Of a DNA stretch of 42,407 bases, positions 9,901-19,300 are shown piece by piece; position 1 is the first letter of the stretch, and each line of letters opens with the position of its first letter. This stretch comes from Halanaerobiales bacterium (GTDB taxonomy: Bacteria; Bacillota_F; Halanaerobiia; DY22613), in NCBI GenBank assembly GCA_023128035.1, contig JAGMES010000027.1, forward strand, positions 1 to 42,407, written 5' to 3'. The notes under the pieces are model-generated. The model ran no database searches. It was given only the letters and a program-made list of their open reading frames with translations, and was not told where the DNA came from. The position numbers and the translations under genes are program-made.

Positions 9901-11473
9901 GAAAAAGATAATAGCTATCTTAAAAGATATATTGGATTTAGAAGAGATTGGTCTTGATGATAATTATTTTGAGTTGGGAGGTCATTCTCTAAATGCGATA
10001 CAGGTAATTTCATTACTGAAAAAAGAGTGTCAGGTAGCAATCAGCCTTCAGGAATTTTTTGAAAATCCAACAGCACTTGAACTCGCTCGTTTAGTTGAAG
10101 ATAAGGAAAAGATTGAGTATCAAAAGATTACTAGACTTTCTGAACAGAAATATTATCAGCTTTCTTTTTCACAGAAAAGACTTTGGTTTATTTATCAGCT
10201 GAATCCTCAAAGTATTGCTTACAATATGCCAGGAAAGATTAGACTGAATGAGACTGTTAAACCTGTGATAGTTAAAGAGGTAATTAAAAGATTAATTGAG
10301 CGGCATGAAAGTTTAAGAACTAATTTTAAAGTTGTTGATGGTTATCCGGTTCAATTAATCCATTCTGATTATATAAATAACTTTACTTTTATTGACTTGA
10401 CTCAACTAAAAGAAAAAACTAGAAAAGAGAAACTGGCTAAGATAGAAAAAGAAATTTTCGAAAAATCCTTTAACTTAGAAGATGAATCTTTAATCAGAAC
10501 AGCTCTTATTAAATATGATAAAGATAATTATGAACTTTATTTCTGTCTACATCATATTATCTCTGATGGTTGGTCCATAGCCATTTTACAGCAGGAATTT
10601 AACCTTCTCTATCAAGCCATAAAAAGTGGTCAAGAAATAAACCTATCTTCATTAGAGATCCAATATAAAGACTTTGCAGCCTGGCAGAATGAACTTTTTG
10701 ATGATGAGATGAAATTACAGGAGATGAAAGAATACTGGCAGAAAAGACTGACAGATAAGTTACCAGATTTACAACTTCCCTATGACTTTTCAAATGAATA
10801 TATCAATGATTGGAATACAGCATCTTACCGGGTAATTATCAAAGAAGAAAAGTATCAAAAATTAAAAGATTTAGCAAAAGATAACCAAACCAGTCTTTTC
10901 ATGGTTCTATTAGCTGGATTCCAGATATTATTAGTCAATCTGACTAAAAGTAAGGATATTGTATTGGGGATTCCGGCAGCCAGTCGAGAGCATGATAGTC
11001 TTAAAGATGTAGTAGGCTTTTTTATAAATACTTTGATTCTTAGAATGAAAATAGATACTGAAAAGACCGTTTTGGAATATTTAAAAACTGTGGAACTAAA
11101 GACTTTAAAACTTCTTGAATATCAGAGTTATCCTTTAGAATTAGTTTTAGAAGAACTTGATATTGATTATCCTGAATTAAAAGTATTTTTTAATATGATT
11201 AATATTGGTCATAACAAAGATAAACTGTTAGAAGAAAGAGCAGAACATAAGACAGATGTTCAGGAAAATAAATTTGAATTGGTTTTTTATCTAGAAGAGT
11301 ATGCCAATGGATTGGAGATTAGATGTCATTATTTGACTTCTCTATTTAAAAAGGCGACTATTGAATATATCCAGGACCAATATTTAAAGATTCTAGGTGA
11401 AATCACCGCTAATCCAAAGAGAAAGATATCTGCTCAAAAGAAAAAGAAGAAAAAACGGAAAATACAATTTTAG
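3908..11473 (+). CDS. NRPS 1: C-A-T-C-A-T-C
   Basis: First peptide synthetase of the assembly line, about 2521 aa from the TTG chosen for its ribosome site. Domain order: C1 (about 3935-5260; HHIIYDG at 4346), A1 (5290-6790), T1 (Ser codon 6923), C2 (7075-8370; HHIISDG at 7466), A2 (8400-9850), T2 (Ser codon 9986), C3 (10135-11440; HHIISDG at 10550). All C domains keep HHxxxDG and both carriers keep LGGHSL. The protein stops after C3 with a basic tail (KKKKKKRKIQF), and the partner A3 is on the next protein, so module 3 is split between polypeptides. C1 has the LQEGILYHSL opening I associate with C domains that receive a donor from another protein. The next gene follows after 23 bases, so an operon is likely. 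Acts in the cytosol and needs phosphopantetheinylation by an enzyme not in this window. Confidence 0.95.
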   Translation: MGECFRKENVKDILAITPLQEGILYHSLSTDDTSLYFEQLLMDICGKIEKNAFKKAWQWVIKNNQMMRTVFSWQKLNRPVQIILKEIEFDFTYYDLSLIKEEEKKSQFKKITVEDIKRGFDLTKGPLFRIILCKWASEEYKVIISNHHIIYDGWSNGIIMKEFFTAYSNLENGQNLINSQKRPFKDYITWLQDNKVNEEQFWRNYLMNIEIQSYLPLDTKKLEKKPKIEDYHFEFALDVTEKFKNFCKINNVTAGAFLYALWGIILHKYNNIDDVIFGTTVSGRTSDLAGIEEMVGLFINTVPLRLKIDSNRKVIDFIKSVSENLQKRTPYAKTSLVDIKKYSSIFERKSLFDTLIVIENYPLDQIINNLDSTLQVESYEMNEMTNYDLTLGIEFRDYVKLKFSYNATVLKKRIITKMADYFANLFKQILIEPETEIKRLNMITENEKEQLLSGFSKEINYPENKLIYQLFHEQANKTPDEVVLEWEDKKISYAKLQKKVNQLAHYLREKGVKAEKTVGIMVKPSPELIIGILGILTAGGTYLPLDPGYPEERINYMLKDSGTDMLLSQKNLVSERISDTIDQIYFIDDEKISDYQFTIPEKINQSHNLAYIIYTSGSTGKPKGVMIEHHSIANTIYWRKNEYKLSINDTVLQLYSFSFDGFVTSFLTPLVSGASLVLVSEDDRKDPIAIKEIIKTKKVTHLCCVPSFYKSLLECIVVKDVKSLKTVALGGEKIDSILVKKSKKLKEDLKITNEYGPTENSVITTIERDLLDKITIGKPIPNIKIYILDKDLNLMPQGAIGEIYISGSGLARGYLNRPQITARHFITNPYSPDSRLYKTGDQAKWNEDGTLDFIGRVDQQVKVRGFRIEIGEIESQLLKHPDIKETVVVSRKDRDNIPYLCAYIVIESLKKKEEIFRKELRDFLSKELPNYMIPARFVRLEKMPLTPNGKIDRHRLPEPTEEIELRKKYHPPTTKLEKKLALVYTEVLDRKKIGIRDNFFELGGHSLNAISLVSVIYKKLNLKLSVKDIMNYPTIERLAEYLESKEKETYQIIPKINDKKENYSTTYAQKGIYTVYQLNKENTSFNMSGGLLIKGNLDIELLQTTFQKLIKRHQILRSSYHLEEGQVVQRIADKIDFKIEVINSKKKDLSSLVTTLVQPFKLEEPPLLRVKLIQFIKEEYLLFFDMHHIISDGLSMEILIKDWLGLYQNQPLKPLKIQYQDYAFWKSNYLKSNQVKSVEEYWLKEYSDELPTLTLPTDFSVTKNRSYAGGTLNFQINSELTFRLKELARKNETTLFMVLLAIYQLLLSRYSGQKDIIVGTPVSSRNHPDLNDLIGLFVNTIPIRSKIKGNKSFTEFLKTVKEKVLKAFEYQQYPMELLIEKLALKRENNRNSLFNTVFAMQEMEFSAIKIPELDCQSYSIENNTAKYDVTMTAIEINQLTFELEYSKDFFKEETIKRMAGHFVNLIMSVIDNPDKNIVDLEILQQNEKQQLLETFNQTEQNYPEEKTVIQLIEEQVRIRPNKKAFVYKDKSLTYGVLNQKANQLARYLKSKGLKKEEIVGIMAETSPEMLIGLVGILKAGGAFLPIDSKYPEDRIQYMLNDSQTTFLLTQSFLSMDNQKIYDGDSSNLKHYPNRTDLAYIIYTSGSTGQPKGVMIEHHSLMNLIGWHNRYFAVTDTDISVKYAGFGFDASVWEIFPYLAVGATIHGIPEELKFSLEGLNQYFEEEKVTIAFLPTQICEHFLKFENSSLKRLLTGGDKLKSYQSGNYKVYNNYGPTESTVVATSFLIDQQYENIPIGSPIDNTQLYILSEDNQLQPIGVFGELCIAGDGLARGYLNRPELTLQKFIENPYRPSEPIYKTGDLTRWLSNGTIEFAGRIDSQVQIRGYRVELGEIENHLQNLEPIDSAVVVSFEDKSGQKYLSAYIELEDKKTNIDLVKMSRFIKTELKKRIPDYMIPAYITILAQIPLTVNGKVDKNKLSKPNRAGQLMKNGRKLETELEKKIIAILKDILDLEEIGLDDNYFELGGHSLNAIQVISLLKKECQVAISLQEFFENPTALELARLVEDKEKIEYQKITRLSEQKYYQLSFSQKRLWFIYQLNPQSIAYNMPGKIRLNETVKPVIVKEVIKRLIERHESLRTNFKVVDGYPVQLIHSDYINNFTFIDLTQLKEKTRKEKLAKIEKEIFEKSFNLEDESLIRTALIKYDKDNYELYFCLHHIISDGWSIAILQQEFNLLYQAIKSGQEINLSSLEIQYKDFAAWQNELFDDEMKLQEMKEYWQKRLTDKLPDLQLPYDFSNEYINDWNTASYRVIIKEEKYQKLKDLAKDNQTSLFMVLLAGFQILLVNLTKSKDIVLGIPAASREHDSLKDVVGFFINTLILRMKIDTEKTVLEYLKTVELKTLKLLEYQSYPLELVLEELDIDYPELKVFFNMINIGHNKDKLLEERAEHKTDVQENKFELVFYLEEYANGLEIRCHYLTSLFKKATIEYIQDQYLKILGEITANPKRKISAQKKKKKKRKIQF
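3935..7030 (+). other. NRPS module 1 (C1-A1-T1), substrate unassigned
   Basis: A3 core is YIIYTSGSTGKPKG. Specificity residues read by eye are D-G-T-C-A-G-E-V-I, the E coming from NEYGPTE. The DGT...EV frame recalls a Tyr code I remember as DGTITAEVA, but the middle differs, so an aromatic residue is only a weak guess. A1 shares a YWRK-type block after A3 and NEYGPTE with A5 and A8. Confidence 0.6.
7075..10110 (+). other. NRPS module 2 (C2-A2-T2), predicted leucine
   Basis: Specificity residues D-A-W-F-L-G-N-V-V (from FDASVWE, AFLPT, LLTGG, NNYGPTESTVV) match the classical Leu code exactly as I remember it. The exact match also validates the by-eye alignment used for the other modules. Confidence 0.8.
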
Positions 11474-13240
11474 AAAGTGAGGAGTTGAGCTTTAAAATGC
11501 TTGCTAGTCTTTTTGAAGAACAGGTTAAAAAATACCCAGACCGTAAAGCAGTTAAAACCAAAGAAAGAGAGTTAACCTATCAACAGTTAAATTCCGCGGC
11601 AAATTTTGTTGGTCGATATCTAACTGATAAGCTAAAAGATAGGATGGATAAAAAAGAGACAGTTATTCTGCTTTTTGAACACGGAATAGATATGTTGATA
11701 GGAATCTTAAGTACTATCAAAGTAGGTTTTATCTATGTTCCTTGTGATCCAGAATATCCTTTAGAACGTTTAAACTATATTGTAAAAGATTCTAATGCTA
11801 GAATGATAATTACCAATAATCAAAATAAAGAGTTAGCTGAAAAATTAATAAAAATGAGTGAAGACTCTCTTAGTTTGATCAATATCAATAGACTAAGTCC
11901 TGATGAGATATCAACTAATAATCTGGATATAGAAGTATCTAATGATCAGATAGCATATCTACTTTATACTTCTGGTTCAACCGGTCAACCTAAAGGTGTA
12001 ATTCAGACTCATGCCAATGTTGCTCATTATGCTCTAAATTATGCAAAAAAATTTAAGATAAGTTACAAGGATCGGATGACCCTATTATCATCTTTTACTC
12101 ATGATGCAGCAGTAATGGATATCTTTAGTGCTTTATTTTTAGGAGCAACTCTTTATCCGTTAAAAATTAAAGGGGAAACTGATATGGTTCAATTAACAAA
12201 TTGGCTGATAAATGAAAAAATCACTATTTATCATTCGGTCCCTACTCTTTATCGTTATTTTGTTAAAACTTTAACAGGGGAAGAACAATTTCCTGACTTG
12301 TGTTTGATTATTTTAGGTGGAGAAAAAGTAATTGAATATGATTTACATTTATTTAAAAGTAAATTCAATCAACCTGCTCAATTAGTGAATCTTTATGGCC
12401 AGACCGAATCTTCTTTTAACTCCTGTAGCTTTTACAGTGCTGATTTTCCCGTTGAAAAGATAACTTTAGGAGAGGAAATTGATGGGGTTGAAATCTTACA
12501 CTTGACTGAAGAGTTTGAGGAAGTGGAAACTTTTGAAACCGGGCAGATTTTTATTGTTTCTGATCATCTGGCTGTAGGTTACTGGAATGATGAAGAGAGT
12601 AGTCGATCTTTTGGTTATGATCTAGACTTAGGCCGAATTTATCGAACTGGAGATTATGGTCGGAGGTTATTAAATGGAGAGATAGAATTTGTTGGTCGGA
12701 AAGATAATCAGGTTAAGATTCGGGGTTATCGGGTTGAAATTGAGGAGATTGAAAACCACTTATTAGCTTATAAAGATGTAAAGGAAGGGGCAGTAGTGGT
12801 AGTTGATAATGAAGAAGAGTTAGCTTTGGCAGCCTGGGTTGTGGGTACGGATGATTTTTCAAAAGAAGGATTAAGACAATATTTAAGCTCACGATTATCT
12901 GGATATATGGTACCTACCTATATTAATCAAATTGAATCTTTACCGAAGACATCCTCACAGAAATTGGATCGGAAAAAACTAAAGGAACTAAAACTAGAAA
13001 ACTTGGGTTCTGCAAAGGAATTTATTGCACCGACCAATCAGCTTGAAGAAAAATTAGTAGCTATATTTTCAAAGGTTTTAAAAATAAATAAAATTAGTAT
13101 TAATGATAATTTTATAGAATCAGGTTTACATTCCCTTAGAGCCCTGACTGTCGTGAGTTTGATACATAAAGAACTTAATGCTGATATTACGATTAACGAT
13201 ATTTTTGCTTATCCTACAATAGCACAATTAGCAGAAATTA
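10135..13240 (+). other. NRPS module 3, split across proteins (C3 | A3-T3), substrate unknown
   Basis: Specificity residues are D-A-M-H-I-G-L-F-N (THDAAVMDIF, YHSVP, ILGGE, NLYGQTESSFN). I do not recognise this code. It is identical to that of module 4, so the same residue should be added twice in a row. Confidence 0.65.
11479..11484 (+). promoter_or_regulatory. Ribosome binding site that fixes the NRPS2 start
   Basis: GAGGAG directly abuts a TTG at 11485, leaving no spacing, so that codon is unlikely to be the start. ATG at 11497 is 12 bases away and gives MLASLF, which aligns with MLAKIF at the start of NRPS3. Confidence 0.6.
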
Positions 13241-14613
13241 TTGATCAACGCGGAGAGGTTGGTTATCAAAGGATTCCCAAATTATCAGAAAAGGAGTATT
13301 ATCAACTATCTTATGCGCAAAAACGGCTCTGGTATCTTTACCAACTAGAACCAAATAGTAGTGCTTATAATATGCCAGGTCTATTAGAATTAAATGAACC
13401 TGTTGATATTGAATTAATTAAAGAGGTATTAATAAAACTGATCCAACGTCATGAGAGTCTTCGAACCAGATTTAAAACAACAGATGAATATCCTGTCCAG
13501 GTAATAGAAAAAAAGGTAGATTTACCTTTTAAACATATAGATTTGACTGATTTAAACTATCAACAACAAGAAGAGAAACTGAGAGAAATAAAAGATCAGG
13601 TATTTGAAACACCCTTTAATCTAGAAAAAGATCTTTTATTTAGAGTCAGGCTTATCAAAATGGCTGAACAGAAATATCAATTACTTTACTGTTTGCACCA
13701 TATTATCTCTGATGGTTGGTCAATGGGCATATTACAAAATGAGTTTGAGACTTTTTATAAAACAGCTAGGGATGAAACTAAGTCAAAACTGAAACCTTTA
13801 AATATTCATTACAAAGATTTTGCAGCCTGGCAGAATGATTTGTTAGCAAATGATGAACTAATGAAAGAGGTTAAGAAGTTTTGGGTTGATTGGTTAACTG
13901 GAAATATACCAAAATTAAAGCTACCTGTTAATTATGCTAAAAATAATTTAGAAAGTAGGGATAGTTACTGTTATCGTGTGGTTATACCAGAAAAGTTTTA
14001 TCAAAAATTAAAGGAGTTGGCTCAAAAGAATAAGGCAAGTTTATTTATGGTTCTGTTGGCGGGTTTTAATGTTTTTCTGGCTCGTTTAACAAATCAAAAT
14101 GATCTTTTGATTGGAATCCCTGCTGCAGGTAGAACTCATGAGAACTTGCATCAAATAATAGGATTTTTTATTAATACTCTAATCTTAAGAACTCGGATTA
14201 AAACTGATGAAACCTTTACTCAATTTTTAAAAAGGGTGCAGGAAGAGACATTGAGTGTTTTGAAAAATCAATATTTTCCTCTGGAACTGGTTTTAGAAGA
14301 GTTAAATCAGGCGTATCCAGAAATATCTGTTTTTTTTAATATGCTAAATATGGGTGAAAACAAAGAAAAGTTGACAGATTTAACGGCTAAACATACCCCT
14401 GCTCTTCACGAAAATAAATTTGATTTGATGTGTTATCTAGGTGAGTTTAGTAATGGAATTGAGATTAGATGTCATTATCTAAAGGGATTATTCAAACCAG
14501 AGACTGTTGAAGACTTTATGAAGCAGTATATAGATATATTAGAGAAGATGGCAAGCGATCCTGAACAATTTGTTTTTGAAACCAGAAAAAAACATAAGAA
14601 AGTTAGGTTCTAA
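11497..14613 (+). CDS. NRPS 2: A-T-C
   Basis: About 1038 aa. Begins directly with adenylation domain A3 (about 11500-13010; A3 core YLLYTSGSTGQPKG), then carrier T3 (Ser codon 13132) and C4 (13270-14570; HHIISDG at 13696). It ends in a short basic tail (RKKHKKVRF). A3 needs C3, which is the last domain of NRPS1, so the two proteins must dock inside one module. Unusual details: YGQTE replaces YGPTE, the carrier motif is SGLHSL instead of LGGHSL, and the A10 block reads SSQKLDRKK where NGKxDRK is usual (Lys kept, Gly replaced). A3-T3 and C4 closely resemble A4-T4 and C3 respectively, which suggests duplication of a whole C|A-T unit with its gene boundary. The stop overlaps the ribosome site of NRPS3. 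Confidence 0.95.
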   Translation: MLASLFEEQVKKYPDRKAVKTKERELTYQQLNSAANFVGRYLTDKLKDRMDKKETVILLFEHGIDMLIGILSTIKVGFIYVPCDPEYPLERLNYIVKDSNARMIITNNQNKELAEKLIKMSEDSLSLININRLSPDEISTNNLDIEVSNDQIAYLLYTSGSTGQPKGVIQTHANVAHYALNYAKKFKISYKDRMTLLSSFTHDAAVMDIFSALFLGATLYPLKIKGETDMVQLTNWLINEKITIYHSVPTLYRYFVKTLTGEEQFPDLCLIILGGEKVIEYDLHLFKSKFNQPAQLVNLYGQTESSFNSCSFYSADFPVEKITLGEEIDGVEILHLTEEFEEVETFETGQIFIVSDHLAVGYWNDEESSRSFGYDLDLGRIYRTGDYGRRLLNGEIEFVGRKDNQVKIRGYRVEIEEIENHLLAYKDVKEGAVVVVDNEEELALAAWVVGTDDFSKEGLRQYLSSRLSGYMVPTYINQIESLPKTSSQKLDRKKLKELKLENLGSAKEFIAPTNQLEEKLVAIFSKVLKINKISINDNFIESGLHSLRALTVVSLIHKELNADITINDIFAYPTIAQLAEIIDQRGEVGYQRIPKLSEKEYYQLSYAQKRLWYLYQLEPNSSAYNMPGLLELNEPVDIELIKEVLIKLIQRHESLRTRFKTTDEYPVQVIEKKVDLPFKHIDLTDLNYQQQEEKLREIKDQVFETPFNLEKDLLFRVRLIKMAEQKYQLLYCLHHIISDGWSMGILQNEFETFYKTARDETKSKLKPLNIHYKDFAAWQNDLLANDELMKEVKKFWVDWLTGNIPKLKLPVNYAKNNLESRDSYCYRVVIPEKFYQKLKELAQKNKASLFMVLLAGFNVFLARLTNQNDLLIGIPAAGRTHENLHQIIGFFINTLILRTRIKTDETFTQFLKRVQEETLSVLKNQYFPLELVLEELNQAYPEISVFFNMLNMGENKEKLTDLTAKHTPALHENKFDLMCYLGEFSNGIEIRCHYLKGLFKPETVEDFMKQYIDILEKMASDPEQFVFETRKKHKKVRF

Positions 14614-16370
14614 AGGAGGTAAGATAAAAGATGCTCGCAAAAATTTTTAATGATCAGGTTAAGAAATATCCAGAAAAGCTGGCAGTTAAGACCAATTCTA
14701 AGCAACTAACATACTTAGAATTAAATCAAAGTGCTAATCTTGTTGGTCATGAGATATTGGATAAATTAAAGGTCTCACAAAATAATGATCATACTATAGC
14801 CTTACTTTTTGAACATGGTATAGATATGATTATTGGAACAATAGGGGCAATAAAGACTAAAACAAAATATGTCCCTTTAGATCCTGATTATCCTTTTGCT
14901 AGGTTGAAATATATTCTGTTAGATGCTAAGATTTCAGTTATTGTAACTAATGATAAAAATATAAATCTTGCTGAGAAGCTAATTATGGAGATCAGTAAGA
15001 TTCAACTTATTAACATTAAAAAAATAGAAAATAAAGGTAATTATAATGATTTAGAGTTGGAAATTGGGAAAGATCAACCTGCCTATATTTTGTATACTTC
15101 GGGTTCAACAGGAAACCCCAAGGGAGTTATCCAGAACTATGAAAATCTCCTGTATCATGTCGAAAATTATAGGAAAACATTTTCAATTAACTCTAATGAT
15201 AAGTTAACTCTCTTTTCTAAATTTACTCATGATGCTGCTTTGATGGATATCTATGCTGGACTTTTGCATGGAGCGACAATTTATCCGTTTGAAATAAAAA
15301 AGGGAGAAAATTTAATAAGATTGGCTCAGTGGCTTAGAAGAGAGCAAATTACCATTTATCACTCAGTCCCATCACTTTATCGTTATTTTATTAAAACTTT
15401 AATTGATGATCAAAAGTTTCCTGATCTTCGCTGGATTATTCTGGGTGGCGAAGAGGTAATCGAGCATGATATCCAGATATTTAAAAAATATTTCAATAAT
15501 CTTACTGTGCTGGCTAATCTTTATGGCCAGACAGAGTCTTCCTTTAATTCTTGTCAGTTAATCGAAACTGACACACCTTTTAATCAGGTAACTTTGGGTG
15601 AACCTATTAAAGAAACAGAACTATTTGTAGTTAGTGAATCCGGAGAAGAAGTTTCTACATTTGAAATAGGAGAGATCTATGTCATTTCTAAGTATGTTGC
15701 TTTAGGATATTTAAATGACATAGAAAAAACAGAAAAATCTTTTGGTAATCATCCAGAAATGGGCCGTTTTTATAAAACAGGAGACTTAGGCCGTTTGTTA
15801 GCAGATGATACCATTCAGTTTGTTGGACGAAAAGATAAACAGATTAAAATTCGTGGGTTACGGGTAGAATTAGGTGAGATTGAAAGTAGACTTTTAGAAT
15901 ATCCTGATCTAACAGAAGGAGTAGTGATATTAAAACAGGATGAAGAAGGAGAAGCTTTTTTAGTAGCCTGGGTTGTTGTAGAGAATGATCTTTCTGAAAA
16001 AGATCTTAGAAGTCATTTACAACTTAGTTTACCTGATTATATGATTCCAGGAAATTTTATTGAACTAGAACAACTTCCGACAACTTCGACAGGGAAAATA
16101 GATCGAAAAGCGTTAGAAGAAAGAGAATTGGAATTTGAAAACAAAGTCGAAGAGTATCAACCACCTGCTGATGAGGTAGAAAGTGGATTGATTAAACTAT
16201 TATTAGAAATAATCAGTCAGCCTAAGATTGGGATTAATGAAGATTTCTTCAAGTTAGGAGTTCATTCTCTTAGAGCTATGACTTTAATTTCTAAGATTTA
16301 TCAAAAATTCAATGTCAAACTTTCGATTAAAGATATCTTTAATAATCCAACTGTAAAAGAATTAGCTTCA
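13270..16370 (+). other. NRPS module 4, split across proteins (C4 | A4-T4), substrate unknown
   Basis: The code D-A-M-H-I-G-L-F-N is the same as module 3. T4 has LGVHSL (Ser codon 16266). A4 keeps GKIDRK at A10, unlike A3. A4 follows directly on the start codon of NRPS3. Confidence 0.65.
14612..14620 (+). promoter_or_regulatory. Ribosome binding site of NRPS3
   Basis: AAAGGAGGT overlaps the NRPS2 stop and lies 10 bases before ATG 14631, close to the ideal complement of the 16S rRNA 3' end. Translational coupling with NRPS2 is likely. Confidence 0.8.
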
Positions 16371-19300
16371 GTTATTAAAAAGACTACTACTACCAGTTTT
16401 GTATCTATTGAAAAAGTAGAAAGGTTAAAATATTATCCTTTATCATCAGCTCAAAAAAGGCTTTATATAATTAATAGATTAAATCCAGAAAGTACAGCTT
16501 ATAATATGCCTAAAGTTTTGAGTGTAAAAGGTACTTTTGATCTTCAGCTTTTTGAGAAAGCTATAAATAAATTGGTTTTAAGGCATGGAGCCTTAAGGAC
16601 TTATTTTGACTTAGAGGATGAAACACCTGTTCAAAAGATTGCAGAACAGGTTGATATAGAGATTTTAAAAGAACAGGCCAGCTCAGAAAAAGAAGTAAAG
16701 AAAATTATGAAAAGTTGGGTACTTCCTTTTGATTTAAACAAAGCATCTTTATTTAAAGTAGGTTTGATTGAGTTTGGAACACAGTATTATCTCTTTTTTG
16801 ATTTACATCATATAATTGCTGATGGAACTTCAATGGGAATTTTAATCAATGATTTTATTCAAATTTATCAGGGCCAACACCTTGAAAAATTAAAGATTCA
16901 ATACAAGGACTTCGCTATCTGGCAAAATAGCTTGTTAGAATCAGAAGAGATGAGAGAACAGGAAAATTATTGGTTGGGAAAATTTAGTGGGGAAGTTCCT
17001 GTTTTGGAATTACCAACAGATTTTTCTCGTTCTCTAGAAATTACAGGAGATAGTTTGACTATTAGTTTTGAACTCAATCCCAAATTAACTTCTAAAATAA
17101 ATAAATTGGCTGATGATACCGGGACAACCCTTTTTATGATCCTATTAAGTATCTTTAATATTTTATTGGCTCGTTATTCGGGTAATGAAGATATTGTAAT
17201 TGGTTCACCAACAGCAGGCCGTTCTCATCCTGATCTAAAGGATGTCATAGGTATGTTTGTCAATACACTACCATTAAGAAACCAGCCTCAAGCTAATCTA
17301 TCTTTTAGAAACTTATTGGAGAGTGCTAAAGAAAACACTCTAAAAGCTCTGGAAAATCAAGATTATCAGTTTGAGATGCTAATAGAGAAACTTAAATTGG
17401 AAAGGAATTTAAATCATAATCCTCTCTTTGATGTTCTCTTTGTATTTCAGAATATGGAATCTACTTCTATGAATATCTTAGGAGTTCAATTTGAACAATT
17501 TGAATTTCAGAAAAGAGAAGCCAGATTGGATTTGAGTCTTGTAGGAGTTGAGAGAGAAGATAAAGTTAGCCTAGAATTTGAATACAATGCTGAACTTTAT
17601 AAAAAATCTACTATTGAAAGACTGGCAAAACATTTTATTAATATTGCAGAAACGATAACAACTGATCTTGATATAGAATTATCTAAGATCAAAATGCTTT
17701 CTGATGCCGAAAGAGAAAGATTGATTAAAGATTTTAATCAAACTAAGCGGGAATATCCTGTAACTACATTGGATAAGATTTTTGAAAATGTGGTCAGTAA
17801 AAATGCTAAAAAAACAGCTTTGCTCTTTCAAGGCCAGCAGATGACATATGGGGAGTTTAACCAGCAGGCTAATAAATTGGCTCGACTTTTAAGAGAAAAA
17901 GGTGTAGGTAAAAAGATTGTTGGAATCATTGCCAAACAGTCTTTTGAAATGTTTATTGGGATTTTAGGAATTTTAAAAGCCGGTGGTGCTTATCTTCCTA
18001 TTGATCCAACTTATCCAGAACAGCGGATTGAGTATCTTTTAGAGGATAGTGGGATTGAGATTTGCTTATACCAGGGAGATCTTTCTAGAAATTTTAAAAC
18101 CGGACAATCAATTAAGTTTATAGATCTTAATGATAAAAGCAATTATGAAGCTTATTCAGGTCAAAATTTAAAGAGTGATGTTAAGCAAACTGATTTAGCA
18201 TATGTTATCTATACTTCTGGCACAACAGGTAAACCTAAAGGGGTTATGATTGAACACCAAAATGTTGTCAATATGGTTTTCTGGCGTCAAGAGGTATATG
18301 AGATCAATTCTAATGATCGTTTTGTACAGTTCTTGTCGTTTGCTTTTGATGGATTTTTGGCGAGTGGAATGACTCCAATTATGTCCGGATCTTTATTGGT
18401 GCTAACTGATAAAGAAATTGAGCCAGCTGTGATTAAAAAAATTATCATTAGAGAAAAAATAACATACCTTGTCTGTGTGCCATCACTTTATGGAGTCATT
18501 TTAGAATTCTTAACTTTTAAAGATTGTAGTAGTGTGAAAAGGGTGATTCTTGCAGGAGAAAAATTGCCAAAATCTCTAGTAGAAAAAAGTAAAAAACTAA
18601 ACCCTGCTTTAGAAGTAATTAATGAATATGGGCCAACAGAAAATACTGTTGTCACAACTGTTAAAAGAGATCTTAACTATCAAGATAAAATAACAATTGG
18701 TAAACCGATTGGCAATACCCGGGTCTATCTACTTGATGAATATTTAAATCCGGTTGCAGTGGGGGTAATTGGTGAAATATGTATTTCTGGAAAAGGACTG
18801 GCCCGGGGTTATTTAAAAAGGCCAGAACTAACTTTAGAAAAATTTATTGATAATCCCTTTGAAGATGGAGAAAAGATGTATAAAACCGGCGATTTGGCTA
18901 AGTGGACAAATAATGGAGAGCTTGATTTTGTTGGACGAAAAGATAATCAGATAAAGTTAAGGGGTTATCGGATCGAAACAAAGGAGATTGAGGCAGTTAT
19001 TAACCAGCATCCTTTAGTTAAAGGGAGTGTGGTAACAGTTAAAGAGGATAATAGCCATGATAAATATCTTTGTGGTTATTATCAGGTAGATGATGCTAAC
19101 CTGGATGTAGACGTAAGAGAGATTGAAGATTTTTTGAAAGCAAGGTTACCTGAGTATATGATTCCAGGCTACTTGCTTCAGATTGGAGAAATCCCTCTAA
19201 CTCCTAATGGAAAAGTGGATTATGATAAATTGCCTCATCCTGATGGTCTAATGAAATTGCAAAATGAATATATAACTCCAACTAATGAGACTGAAAATAG

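Noticed and set aside
11435..11473. Frameshift in the A-rich end of NRPS1 creating the Lys-rich tail
   Set aside because: NRPS2 ends in a comparable basic tail after the paralogous C domain, so the tail looks genuine.
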